Source: Adiantum capillus-veneris (taxonomy: Eukaryota; Streptophyta; Polypodiopsida; Polypodiales; Pteridaceae). From it: 64,000 bases of DNA. The stretch spans positions 62,619,872 through 62,683,871 of the forward strand of contig CM043953.1 of NCBI GenBank assembly GCA_014529385.2, read 5' to 3'. The translations under genes and the position numbers were made by a program. This document shows positions 34,713 through 46,580 of this stretch, in pieces. The notes beneath the pieces are model-generated. The model did not search any database, was not told where the DNA came from, and worked only from the letters and a program-made list of their open reading frames with translations. How positions within the stretch are numbered: the first letter of the stretch is position 1; each line of letters begins with the position of its first letter.

Positions 34713-35933
34713 TTATAAGATGAACAGCTGTTCATACAGCTTCAGCCCAAACCCATTTGACAGCTGTGCATTAGACAACATACTTCTGACCTTCTCTTGT
34801 ATGGTCATATTCATCCTCTCAACAACACCATTTTGAGGAGGATTGTAAGGAGCAGTAAGTTCACGTTTTATACCTTTTGACTCACAAAAGTCCTGAAAGG
34901 CCTTTGAAACATACTCTCCACCATTGTCAGTGCGTAAGCATTTAAGCTTCTTGCCACTCTGATTCTCCACAAGTGTCACAAACGTTTTGAAAACACTAAA
35001 CGCTTCATCCTTGTGCTTGAGAAAGTAAACCCATACTTTCCTCGAGTAATCATCTATAAATGTCATAAAGTAAGAAGCTCCCCCTAGAGATAGGTTAGGC
35101 ATAGGTCCACACAAATCACTATGAAAAAGTGCCAACTGTGTATCTCTTCTACTGCTTCTATGCTTATGTGGTTGTTGTGTTTGCTTACCATACAGACAAT
35201 GTTCACAGAATTCAAAATCATTAAATGAAAAGCCAGGCAAATAACCAGAACGAGACAAGATTTCCATTCCCTTCTTGGACATATGTCCTAACCGGCTATG
35301 CCACAAAGAAACGTTCGACTGCTCGGTTACATTGATTACATTTTTAGAGACATTTGATACATAAATCATGTAAAGTCCTCCAGACTTTACTCCATGTGCT
35401 ACTGTCATAGAACCCTTGGATATCTTCCACATGTTCTGTCCAAAAGTGGTGACGTAGCCAGCATCATCAAGTAAACCTGTGCTGATCAAGCTCTTTGTAA
35501 TTGCGGGAACATGTCTCACATTCTTTAGCGTGAAAGAAGAGCCATTCTGAAACTTCAATTGAACATCTCCAACACCTAAGATCTCACATGTTTGCCCATT
35601 GCCTAGCCGAACATGATCTTTAGTGGTCACATAAGAGGTAAACCACTCCTTGTTTGGAGACACATGAAGTGATGCCCCTGAGTCTATAATCCAGTCACTC
35701 AGTGCATTTCCATCAGATGTTGTAAGAAGAGCTGAGTCCATTGTATTCTTCAAAAAGTAGATGTCTCCTGACACTAGACTGTCATCCTCAGTGTTTATCA
35801 CATTTATTTCTTGAATCTTCACTGAGGACTTGTTCTTCTCACCATGGTCTTCAGCTTTCTCTTTGCCTTTTTCTGCTTTCCATTCCCTGCAGTCTCTTTT
35901 CATGTGACCCTTCTTGCCACAATGGTAGCATTA
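34713..35933 (-). pseudogene. Copia zinc knuckle, protease and integrase
   Basis: Directly after an in-frame TAA (35931-35933) come the zinc knuckle CYHCGKKGHMKRDC, protease DSGA at 35673-35684, the integrase zinc motif (HSRLGHMSKKG to CEHCLYGK), and the catalytic core with FHSDLCGP, RTDNGGEYVSK and NGVVERMN. All three catalytic residues are present. Near 34725-34750 a 1-base shift and a TGA break the canonical WAEAV to LINRSPS stretch. Confidence 0.92.
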
Positions 35934-36632
35934 TATGTCACTCTTGCCTTTAGCACTGCGGGATTTGCTACGAGACTGATTCCTCTTTCCACCTTTGTAC
36001 TTTTCTTTGGTCCTTCCCCTGACAACTAAGGCTGTTCCTTTGCCTTTGTCCATTGTCTTTCTATTGGTTTCTTCAGTAAGCAGACTTCCTTCTACACCTG
36101 CTATGTTCAAACCATCTGGAGGTGCAGAATTACTCAAAGCTGTGCGAAAAGTGTCCCAACTTTCCGGCAATGTGATCAACGGGAACATAGCTCTAACAGG
36201 TTCATCAAACTTGATACCTTGATCTGACAATTGACTATAGATTGTGTTGAATTCATTCAGATGATTGGACATAGGTGTCCCTTCTTTCATCTTGAAGTCA
36301 ACAAGCTTCTTAAGCCAGTATACCTGTGAAGATGCACTCTGCTTCTCATAAAGATCACTCAGCTTTAACCATGCTTGATAAGCCGACATCTCGTCTGCTA
36401 CATTGAAGTAAACGCTTTATGCCAAAGTCAGCATAATGGTAGAAAGTGCCAATTCATCCATTTCGCTCCATTCATCTTCGTCCATATCTTCTGGTTTTAT
36501 CCCCTTGAGCTTTATAGGTTTTATCTGCTTCTTTTGTACCAACACGTGCCAAATCTGCTTCTTCCACAATGGAAAATTGGTTCCATCCAGCTTCTTGATA
36601 TTGTAAAGAGCAGTGTCCTGTGATCCAGCCAT
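35934..36632 (-). pseudogene. Copia gag with one premature stop
   Basis: The start ATG is at 36632 (MAGSQDTALYNIKKLDGTNF, a typical copia Gag beginning). A TAA at 36417-36419 interrupts the frame, which resumes in the same phase (AYQAWLKLSDLYEKQSASS, LPESWDTFRTAL) and ends at the TAA at 35931 just before the zinc knuckle. Confidence 0.92.
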
Positions 36633-37704
36633 AGCTACGCTTCACAGTAGTTTACTTTCCTGGGAATAATTCGGCAGAGTTTCCCCTGTAAACTGACCTC
36701 TGAACCAATATCAACCTGTCAAATGAACCAAGAAAGCTTCAAATTCTGCAGAAATTTCGGCAGAGTCTCCTCTGTAAAATGGCTCTAGTGTACTCAAAAA
36801 CAGCTCAAAAAACCACTATCTCTCTAACACTGTAAGTTGTGGGTAAACCTGTCCTGCACCTGTACTGTCTCTCACTGTCCTGTCACTGTCCTGTAAGCAT
36901 AGACTGCGACAATGCCTCAACGGAAGTAAAGCAAAGATGCAATCCCAACTGTCTAACTCACAGTCAATACATCCTAGCTGCCTATCTAAGGGTGCTCGAG
37001 GGATCGCTCCAAGACCTGTATCACCGAAAAGATCTCAACATTCGAGAATCCCCCAGCTCAATAAAACCTCACTCGACCCTCAACAAAGGCTGCAGTAAAT
37101 CTGACAGTACATAGACTTCCCACAAAGTCATACATCCACAAATTTACTACTATATGCTGTAACCGCTGCGGCAGTTGTTTGCTGCGTGACTCACAGCCAG
37201 CAAACCCTCAACAGACATACATCATCTCTGACAATACATCCCATGTGGAAGTACCTGCAATGTCAGGATGAAATCTGGAATATCAAGCAGCAAACACAAG
37301 CTACCTGATGAACTAGTGGATGTCGCCTACAATCTGTGTGTAGATGCACCCGTGTCGTATGTGACGCCTCCAAGAACTGTGAGCCGTCCTTTGATGTGTA
37401 GACAGCCACAAATCAGCACTCTGGAAGTGCCGATTTCCTCAGCACCTGCAGTCGTAGGCCGAAAACCCAAATTTGCTGAGTCGGATCTGCACCCGCCGAG
37501 ACGACGTAGTCGAAAATGGCCTGCGCAGAACTTTGTCGAAGCCGAACGTTGGCCGAGATGACCTCAGAATGAAATTCTGAGAACACCATGGCCTTCGGGC
37601 ATTCCCACAAGATTTGGGGCCGTGTCTTCACCTGTCGAATTTCACTCCAATCTGAGCAGGTGACTCTTGCTACCTGCAAATGCTGCCCCGAGCCTCGATC
37701 TGAG
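36633..37704 (-). other. Long leader of the second copia element
   Basis: 1.07 kb between the primer site and the gag ATG, with no recognisable domain. This is long for a copia leader and more than five times the LTR length. Confidence 0.75.
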
Positions 37705-37715
37705 CTCTGATACCA
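37705..37715 (-). other. Primer-binding site (tRNA-iMet) of the second copia element
   Basis: The minus strand reads TGGTATCAGAG, 2 bp inside the LTR. Confidence 0.9.
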
Positions 37716-37717
37716 GT

Positions 37718-37909
37718 TGAAGGAGTACAAGCGGAAGTGTGACGCGAGAGAGAGTGCGAGAAGAAGAGCACGACGATATGGTGAACTCGTTCTACTGTAA
37801 TGTGTACAGCATAGTGAGTTCTTCTTAGGTTTTTACAAAAGAATATATGTACATACCTGGCGGCTCGCCCACTTACCTGAGCGACCACATTGGGCTGTAT
37901 ACCCCAACA
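37718..37909 (-). repeat. 5' LTR of the second copia element
   Basis: 192 bp and collinear with 32399-32590. It is followed by the ATATT duplication. Confidence 0.95.
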
Positions 37910-37914
37910 ATATT

Positions 37915-39300
37915 TAGATCAAGATTCATTATATCATTCACAATAAGAAGGGAAAAGTTTTTATAATTAACATGAATGTGTGGCAAGAAGGTGCTTTGTT
38001 AAGCTTTCAAGTGCTATGCTCCTTGCAAAAAAAAACATCCGATGAGATTTATCGTTATCGAGGCAACCCCCAATGTAAGTTGCATACCACAGCCCTTTTA
38101 ACAAAATAAGCACTATGGCATCCACAAGGCTTACATCTTTATGTACACACAAGCCTCAAAGAAATATTTTCGATAATTAAGTTTTACAAGACTTAGGTGT
38201 TTGCCATAGCATTGGGCTTGGAAATCATGCATGTTGAGTAAAGGCTTGGAAACATAGGTTCAACATCCTCTCACCTATCATCGGACATATTTAGAATCGC
38301 ATTCCCATCATATCCACCCAAAAAGGACATAGATGTTCAGGGGTCACAATGTGACTTTCCACAATCCCTCCAGTGCTTGCAACAAGATGCAATGACCTTT
38401 TTGGCTTTCTGAAATAGGATAGGCATACATTTGACTTTTGCATGCAAAGCACTGAACATCTCTGTGGTATTAGGGTTTGAATGTGTACTTCCATATAACA
38501 GCCTCATATGGGTCCTTTTCAAGAAAAAATTGTTTTAAAATGCCAATATAACAGCCTCGTATGGATCCTTTTCAAACTTTCTTGTTTCAAAATGCCAATA
38601 TGATCCTTCACCATGTTTTGTGCTATTCTTAATCCATGATGTGGACTTCCCCAGCATGACCTCCATCAGTTGTCCTGAAACATGCTCTATCATACTTATT
38701 ATCAATCCTTTTGTTTGCCAAAAATTACATAGAATGGTATTGTGTAAAGCTACACATGCCTTGCTACTCTACCGACTCAGCTAATCCAAACCATGAATGG
38801 GGACCCCACTACGTAGTTCTTATAAAAGAATACTGAGTTAAGTCTTACGTGCGACATTGTTGCTCATGCCAGTAGAATGTTAGTGTAAAGATCTCCATGC
38901 CTGTCTACCGACTGAGTTAGTCCAAAACTAGAATGGGGACCCTGCAATGTAGTTCTTATAAGGGTACCAAGTTGACTTTACTTACAATAGTGTTGCTCAT
39001 GCTGGAGGACAACCACTAGCCCCTCTACTCCCTTCAATCTCTCTTGCAAATGGTTAAATTCCTTCACTATTGTCCACCTCCTCTTATCTCGGTTATTTCT
39101 TGCTTGTCTTTGCTTCCATTGGTTTCTTTGAGGGAGAAGAGAAAAAGATAAAGACTCCATTAACATCCTTCGGAGGCCAAAGCTAACCCATCAGATACAT
39201 CCAAGATTACCCTCCACTTTGGGTATCAGTTGAAAAATACACAGATAAACCTAAAGTTCAAACAAAGAACTCAGAAGGCTCATATGACACGCTCAGTTTC
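37915..39300. other. Intergenic DNA between copia element and kinesin gene
   Basis: No coding domain is seen. It contains a diverged tandem duplication with a 136-bp period (38769-38904 and 38905 to about 39015; both copies have CTACCGACT, GAATGGGGACCC and GTAGTTCTTATAA). Confidence 0.55.
38769..39015. repeat. Diverged 136-bp tandem duplication
   Basis: Two head-to-tail copies share CTACCGACT(C/G)AG, GAATGGGGACCC, GTAGTTCTTATAA and TGTTGCTCATGC. Confidence 0.75.
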
Positions 39301-39935
39301 AAACATAATGATTCACTATTCTTAGCTACTGTGAGAAGTAGTTGTCATTTCACCTCCTTGTGTATGGAGTTCTTGAACTCATGGATGATGGCTTTTTCAT
39401 TCTCTGTAGAAAGACACACACAACTAGCGCAAGCTGCCTACGTGCAAACTTCAAAGAATTGTAAGGGAACTATGCAAGCATGAGAGTGAAATGATTAATA
39501 TTGCAGAAACTTGCAAATTACAAGCATGGTCACTAACTCACAAGCATAATCCTCACTACCAATGGGAACGTACGTAGTTGCATGTAGATACATACTTCTA
39601 TACTGAGAATTTTAATGTACCCATCTCAATTTTTGAGTAAACTTGAATTATAGATTTAGAGTCGCACAAAAGCTGCAGAGACAAATAAGGAACTCCCTCG
39701 CAAGGAAAGCCAAAGTTCAAAGAATCACCTACCATTAACATTTACAACTGTACAGCTGGAAAGATACAAAATAATACATCCCAAAAATTGGACATCAAAA
39801 TGTGCACTCTTTGTTCAGTTGTGCAGCTTTCTTTCAATTTCAATAACTTGACTGACCTCTTCAAACAGGCTCTCTCACTCAAAATTGGCTTGGTTTCCGG
39901 ACGGGCCCTTCCTCGCCTCTCTTTGCTTGCCCTCT
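39300..39935 (-). other. Probable 3' untranslated and downstream region of the kinesin gene
   Basis: Follows the TGA at 39936. It has no recognisable coding domain and the polyadenylation site is not determined. Confidence 0.45.
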
Positions 39936-40254
39936 TCAAACAGGCCTCTTACTTGCAAATGACTTAGCTTCTGGAGTGGCTTTTCCTCCCCTTCTCTTTG
40001 CTTCTTCAGAAAGGCCCACCACTGATCGTTTTGGAGAATTTGGCATTGCCTGCCCTTGAGCACCAATGGGCTTCTTTACAAGGTGGCCAGATTGTTGATG
40101 GCCTAAAAACCTGCAAAAATCATGTAATGCTGAGCTCATACCATGAAGAGATCTGAAAGTGCAGTCAATTGGATAAAAAGCTTTTGTTATGGGAATTTTT
40201 TTGTCTGTAGTAATGGTGTTCTTTGGGGTGCGGGGCGCGGGGGTGGGGTGGGGA

Positions 40255-40295
<41 letters not shown>

Positions 40296-43200
40296 GTTGG
40301 GGGTTTAAATCGTCGTCGTACCCTCTGTCCCCGTCTTTCCTTCGCTTTCCAAAAATAGCCACAGACATATCATGATCGGTTGTGGCCGTGTGCCATGAAT
40401 CAGCCTCCGAATAATCACTGATGGTTTCATCATCTTCTGTGAAGTAATTCTCACCACTTTCTGCCACTACCCTCGTAGTAGGCTGCATAGTTGCTGGTGG
40501 TAAAGTTCTCAAATCTCTGGTGGATGAAGATTTGGTCATGGGAGGTATACAAGATAGCAAAAAATTGGATGCTTCCTTTCTGTTGGTTTGTTTTGAGTGG
40601 GTGCTGCTGTTGATTTCGCTACCCTCGTCCAATTCATCAAATTCATACAGAACTCCAGGGAAATTCGAATCCAGCTCATCAAAGCTACCATGCCTTATCT
40701 TGTTCTTCTTAGAGCCTGTTTTGCTCTCAATCCGAGCTGTTGAAGCAGGATAAGATATGACTACGGAGCCTGAAGAACACCAGCTTTCTGGCGATGTAGC
40801 CTCAGATACCCGTCGCTTCAAAGAGTCTTCCTCAGCTTCATGGGTTCTGGCATAGCCAGTCACAAAAGGAGAAACTACATTTTGTACACATCTTTCAGGA
40901 CTCCCATGAACCTACCAACAAAACCAACAGTGGCCAGAACACAAATATAAGCACAGGACACTGTAGTGCACAAACTTGCAACACCCTTCAGTACTCTAAT
41001 TTAGCTTGTAGATTGTATGCTTAGAGAATAAGATACCGTTCATCTTCAATTCTTATTACCTTTAAATTGTGCATTTCAACCATGGGCAAGTTGCCATTAC
41101 CGTGCCTAGTCACTGTGGTCGATCCACTTGAGACAGCTTTTATTCCCTGCCTGTCTTGCAAAACATCAAATCCTCTCAATCTAAATTCTTCCTGCAAAAA
41201 CTCCACCTCCAGATCCTTTTTTGCCAGGGCATCTTTCAAGAAGGCTATCTGGGTGTATTGATAAATAAGCATTAATTAGACTGTTGAACTTGCATCTAAA
41301 GGATAGGAAAGACCTTAAGTCATGCCTCACCTGATTCTTCAACTCCTTAACATCACTGCTTTCTTTGTTAGTGTGGGCTGCACCGAGCTCAACTGTTGCA
41401 ACTCTTTCTGCAAACTTTAGGGTGCTGATAGTCTCCCCATAAAAGTCACAGTCGGGGCTAATATGCACAAACATCAAGGTCTTTGCCTGTCCACCTGGCA
41501 CCACAATGATTAAGCAGCGATACACATGCATGCATACATGCATAGATGGCAAAGCACAACTTAGAGAGTATCCTCTATGAAAATCCTTACCCAATGAGTC
41601 TTGGAGGAGCTGGGTCAGCTTGCTATTTCTGTATGGAATATGAGAACTTTTTTGTGCCAGTGCAGCTATTACGTCTCCCAAAGCTGAAAGAGATTTGTTG
41701 ATGTGCTGAGCCTCTTTCAACCTATCTCCTGCTGCTTCTGACTTGTCAACCCGCTCACTTCCAGCAAGATCGACCAAGTGGAGACAACCACGCAAAACAC
41801 ATCCATTTGACAAATCGATGCCCTTAATATGTACTGTCAACACGCTGTATGAAAAAATGTAGGTTTTTCAAAACCTGCTAGACACATAATTGTCATACAT
41901 CTCAAGCACATTGAATGTAAAATGGAGACCTGTGAGAACGACTGCTGCGGTCATTCAAAGCTGTCGCCCCCACAGCACGGTTTCTTTGTCCCATATCCAT
42001 CAGCTCCAAAACATCCTCTGTTGAAATCACAGGCAGCAACTTTGCATCCGGCACATTCAGACCATTTTGTTGAGAGTTGTTCCGGATCTCAAGTTTGGAT
42101 AGAAGTCAAGGTAGATACATACAGATAGAACCACCGACATTTCAAGGACGCAGATAGACAAACTATGGAACAGCAATAGTGCAAGTGACTCATTCTTTAT
42201 TTTTAAAACTGTTCCTTCAGTGCTTCTAAATATAGACAACAAACAATGCCCACGCCAACCATGCAGGCAAGATCCATGAACATAACATTAATCCTGTATA
42301 TGTCATACATATGCTATACTTTTGTCCATGTTTGCTTCTATACTTCCACCTAGAGACAAACAATGCCAAGGCCAACAATGGAGGCAGCAAGCGTCAAAGC
42401 ACAAAAAGAGGATATTTTTTGTTGTTTCCATCCATGCAAAAAAGATCCCGAACTTGCTCATTATAAATCTCAATCATTTGGACACCGACTTCGTATCTCA
42501 TAACATTTTTCCGCAGATCACAGATCTCAAAAAGGTCATGTAATGCTCGAAAATTTACACCCCAATCCTTGTATGACGGGTTATTTGGTCCAGACTGGAA
42601 AAAATAGAAAAGCAACAAATTGACCAAGAACATCCATATACATCTGCTCATGGATGCTCAAAAGCAGATTATTAGTATGCATACCATGGTGTAAGTTTTA
42701 CCAGAGCCAGTCTGTCCATACGCAAAGATACATACATTATAGCCATCCAATACCGATCTGATCAATGGTTGAGTGTCAAGGAAAACTTGCTCTGTAAAAA
42801 ATAAAGTACACATATCAGGCTTCCAAGGTGGCTGTGTGATCTGGCCTCACAGAAAAAACTAGCCTGTGAAATTCAAATGAAAATGATATCACATTACAGA
42901 CAAAAACATGCCGTTTATCACAGCTGAAATATTTGCCTTGAGATGTAGACGGTCCAAATACTTTGTTGAAAGAAAATGCTTTCCGTTGATCTTTGCCTTG
43001 TCTTGCAGGATTTACTATCACGATAGATGCCCCATCCACTATAGCGTCCACAGTACTTATGGTGCCATTTTGACCCGGTAAGAAAGGCCTAACTCTACAA
43101 TAAACCCTGATATTTCCTGGAAACAAAAACGATTTTGATTGTAGACCTTGCAATGTTATTCAGCTATCAAATTCCTGAGATAACACTACCTCTCAAATCT

Positions 43201-45970
43201 TGCACTTGATTGTAAAGCTCGCGGTTTTCAGCTGCAACTTTGTGATACTCTGTCGCAACTTGAACAAGCCCATGAAGCTTTCCATCTGCTCGTAAGTAAA
43301 ATTGGTTCCATTCCATTTAAAACCATAGATTACTAGACATGATCTTGCTGAGATATACAACATGCGTAGAGATAAATTTCTTCAGTGACAAACCTAAAGC
43401 CTTCATCTCTTCAGCCCATCCATACTGAGCTTTCTCAAACTGAAATCGTATCGATTCTAAAGCAGATTTCAATTCCTGAAAGCAGATGAAATCGCAGTAT
43501 TAGACTCACGTTCTGAACATTTCTACCTTTCTCAGTAGATATGTGCACCTTCAATTCTTTGTTTTGTGCTCCCACTCTCAAAGCATAGTTCTGATTCAAG
43601 CCTTCAAAACTGCCTAAACCCCCTTGCAATGTTTTTGACAGCCCTAAGGAGTGAATCCTCTCTTCCTTTAAAATCTGCATTCAATAGGTTTTATTTTTAC
43701 ATAGAACAAAAACAGAAGTTTGAAGAACCTTCTAATGTCTATAATCTGACACATGGTCAAGAAAGAGACTGGCCATGCCTGCACAAACAAAATTTAACAA
43801 TATGGCATAAAGATTACCTGTCCCATTGAAGAGGGGGCCTGTTGACTGAACTCTGCGATCACTTTCTTCAGCATGTACTCTACAAGCTGTTAAATTCCCG
43901 AAATATGAGAACTCTCCATTATACAACCAGCAATACATTCAGGACTCAATAGAAACTAACCATGGCTACTTCTTCTGGATTCTTATCATCAAGGACTGCC
44001 ATAACCAGCTTCAATAAAGCCTGGCAAGGTAGTTTCTGCCCTTAAAAAAGAATAGGCATAGATTAGAGCAGTGGAATTGGGATTGAATAAGAGGCAGTGA
44101 TAACACAAATACTCACCATTTCTGGAATTACAAAGCCAGAAACATGAATAGCATTCCTGCTCTTTGCCATGAAGGTGTCCACAAACTTATGACAAATGTG
44201 CTCCACCCACGCCACACTGGAATCTAAAATATCATTCATTAAGACTAGGCTGCAGATATAATACAGTAATTTCAGGGTTTAAGGAACATGATCACTTCCA
44301 ATCCGCATAACCTACCAGAATAAGCCCAAGCCTTTTGAACATCCTCTGCCGATTTCACCATTGTTGTGGATTGAGCTATTCCTACCAAATGGCTAGACCC
44401 ATCCACTTTGTTTTTTGGACTGTCCAAACCCCACTCTCTCTGAGTATCCGCAAGTTGTGGGCCTGTTAATGATTCTTTGGGAGGGCAAGAAGTTTTGAGA
44501 GCACCTCGGGATCCTTGCCCACCTCTCTGCTGCCAATCATGATAAGCCTTGACAGAGAGCACGCAATCAACCACCTTAGTCGAAGAGCCCACTCCCAAAC
44601 CTCCCTAGAGGTTACCAGACAAGGAATCAACTCAAAACTTGACCACATACAAGCATAAATCTTTCTGATCTCATCCATACTCGATAATTTGCTTACTTTC
44701 TCTAGATCTGAAAAATCAAACGAAGGCAGTTTCATCTCTTCGACAGCGACCAGGAAGTTCCGCAAGTTCTGAGAGTGCTGAAAAGCTGAAAGGCCTGCAC
44801 TCTCAGTGGAACTAGCAAGAACTGAGCTATCTACAATCTAAGGAATAACAGAAAGGTTAGCACACACGACACAGCAACAAACTCCTGTATGCTAATTAAA
44901 AATTGTAAAGGCCACGGTAGAGTTGGACGCACCTTTGGGACACTTCCTGGCCGAACCCTATTAATGAGGTTGCACAACACAATGCCATTTCTCAAACATA
45001 ACCGAAATTCATCTTCTGAGGGCTCTGCAGAGAGATGTAGTGGACCAACCATGCTTTGTATCCATGATGCTGCTTGGAATCTCCTTTCGGCTGAAGAACA
45101 AAGTGGATCAAGAGACATAGCAAACACAAACAACGCACAACCAGACACTGTTTATGAATGACTAAACAAAGAAGGCAATTCTAGAAGACAATTGAATGAA
45201 CTGTAAAAAGTTTCTAGAAAACAATTAATCTATTCAAGCGGAAATTTTATGAGCTTTATGAAACTAGCACAGCACATCTCACTTTTTCCTTAGGGCAACC
45301 ACATATAATCAAGGTGCTTCCTCCACCATGATGCCAAGTATCCCAGATCAAATGGTGCGCAAGTGAGAAATACGGAATGATACTGTGTAGTTCAAAGGCA
45401 GATTATGTCCATCTGCCATAGATGCTATGAGGAACATGTGCCATTGGATGCAGCCAGTTCAATGCCATGCAAGCAACTGCCTGATTGTTCCAACCTTTAC
45501 CTCAGTAATGCCAAATCTAATATCAGAAACTCATGCATGATTTGGTGCATCAGATAAAGACTTTCACACGACCAATATCTCAAAGTTAAGCTACTTATCA
45601 GACGAGTACATGGAGCACTTATGAGTATGGTGTCAGACATAGAACAGCTGCAAACAAAACATGTGGAAACATGATTGATATCAGCTCCACAGACACACAC
45701 AAATACACATTGGCTTCACATTCAATGGGATGATTGTGACGATATACGTGCTAGTTTGAACAAAAAAAAATCCTTGAAGAGTTCCATACCTGTTTCATTC
45801 ACTTTCCTGGATGCCAAACGTGTGTCAGCCATGTAAGCAGGGGATACCTCAGGCTTAAAGCCGGCATTGCTTTCCATCTCACCCCTGTATAATCGACGCT
45901 GTTCTGGGGACTCTTGAATGGGTGATCCTAGCTGGAAAAGGGAGCGGCCATGCAGCTTCTGATTATCCAT
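39936..45970 (-). CDS. Kinesin-14 with calponin-homology domain, 19 coding exons, 1,122 aa
   Basis: A minus-end-directed microtubule motor of the plant KCH type (kinesin-14 with a CH domain that can bind actin). Predicted exons: 45970-45790, 45090-44933, 44837-44697, 44604-44316, 44223-44117, 44035-43961, 43886-43818, 43674-43549, 43475-43394, 43285-43190, 43116-42937, 42791-42685, 42594-42416, 42094-41930, 41844-41591, 41494-41331, 41248-41060, 40911-40322, 40152-39936. They sum to 3,369 nt and every junction keeps phase. CH domain about residues 61-185 ([26 protein letters not shown]); coiled coil about 340-440; motor from [12 protein letters not shown] (about 442) with P-loop GQTGSGKT 527-534, switch I NDRSSRSH 644-651 and switch II DLAGSE 677-682, so it is an internal-motor member. 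The tail is Ser/charge-rich. I chose Met at 45970 because upstream codons in frame lack an ATG. Splice sites are GT-AG except introns 11 and 13. All motor motifs are intact, so the gene is probably functional; exon edges come from reading alone. Confidence 0.92.
40153..40321 (-). other. Kinesin intron 18 with a C37/G37 homopolymer
   Basis: 169 nt, donor GTACGA and acceptor TTTCAG, phase 2 on both sides. The plus strand has 37 G at 40257-40293. The coding frame is also open through it, so if the intron were kept the protein would gain a polyproline run of about 12 and a different C-terminus ending at 40165. Splicing gives a longer conserved-looking tail and is preferred. Confidence 0.7.
42095..42415 (-). 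other. Kinesin intron 13, candidate U12-type AT-AA intron
   Basis: The predicted 5' end is ATATCCTC (U12 consensus ATATCCTT) and the 3' region contains TACCTTGAC (consensus TTCCTTRAC) about 11 nt before the junction. The phase-2 join gives [14 protein letters not shown], matching the usual spacing of this loop in kinesin-14. The terminal bases are then AT and AA. A GT-AG alternative (donor at about 42401, acceptor at 42090) keeps phase but has weak sites and adds two residues to the loop. Confidence 0.65.
42792..42936 (-). other. Kinesin intron 11, GC-AG type
   Basis: The exon ends CTCAAG and the intron starts GCAAAT; no GT gives a consistent phase. The acceptor is TTTTACAG. GC donors are a known minor class of U2 introns. 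Confidence 0.75.
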
Positions 45971-46580
45971 AGCTCTGCCGTTGTGATGCCTCGTTGCAGG
46001 CCCTCGATATAGGGAGCTAAACCTCCTGCATAGGAGCTTGCGTCTGCCTATGCCACGACATCCAGCCAATATGCCTTCGGAAGGATTTCACATTGCGATA
46101 CCTGCAAGATGCCATTCTTGAAAAAGTGCGCGAAGAAATTAGGCGCCCAAAAAACTATCGCAAAAGAATGTTCTCAGAAAAATCCAAGCTTGCTCCTCTC
46201 ATTGCTATGCAGAGCTCGAGAGGAGTAGTCTCTCAGGCAAAGCTCTGCTTCCCAAAGAAACGCATTGTTGCAAGCTAAATTAAGCAGGCACCATCCAGTA
46301 AATCTCTTCCTGCAATTCGCTTAAGCGACAGTTCCGCGTCTTCTGCAGCTGTGTGCGCGCGCAGGCGCGTATGCGGGGCGATGAGACCCAGAATGCAGTG
46401 TCGAGAAATATGAATGAAGTTTTGAATAGAAAGACTAGCAGCTGAGGTCGGCGAGGACAAGAGCAAGCGCCATCGCCAGTCTGCTCGAGGATCTCAAGAC
46501 AACGAGAGAGGAGAGAAGGGGGGGGCGGGTGAAGACGGGCGGAGACACCTAGAGAGAGAATCTACATGATGGAGAGATAG
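45971..46580 (-). promoter_or_regulatory. Kinesin 5' leader and promoter region with upstream ORFs
   Basis: More GC-rich than the surroundings. On the minus strand it carries short upstream ORFs, including a 12-codon one at 46473-46435 (MALALVLADLSC), one starting MRFFGKQ near 46265, and one starting MASCRYRN near 46117. A CT-rich stretch near 46500-46560 (minus strand) is typical of plant core promoters and leaders. The transcription start is not determined. Confidence 0.5.

Larger units (their letters stand above)
32399..37909 (-). mobile_element. Complete copia element with 192-bp LTRs
   Basis: 5.51 kb on the minus strand. LTRs at 32399-32590 and 37718-37909 are both 192 bp and differ at eight positions (about 96% identical). 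A perfect ATATT duplication is at 32394-32398 and 37910-37914. A tRNA-iMet primer site, a 1.07-kb leader, gag, protease, integrase, RT, RNase H and a polypurine tract are all in order. Three or four point lesions disrupt the single polyprotein frame. Confidence 0.96.

Noticed and set aside
42089-42400. Standard GT-AG form of kinesin intron 13
   Set aside because: It keeps phase but has weak splice sites and adds two residues to a conserved loop. The U12 signals fit better, although transcript data could overturn this.
42093-42415. Textbook AT-AC form of intron 13 (ending CAAAC)
   Set aside because: With the ATATCC donor it puts a TGA right after the junction, so only the AT-AA boundary fits the phase.
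45722-46069. Longer kinesin start at about 46069
   Set aside because: It begins with TTG, and the frame upstream meets TGA. The first ATG in frame is 45970.
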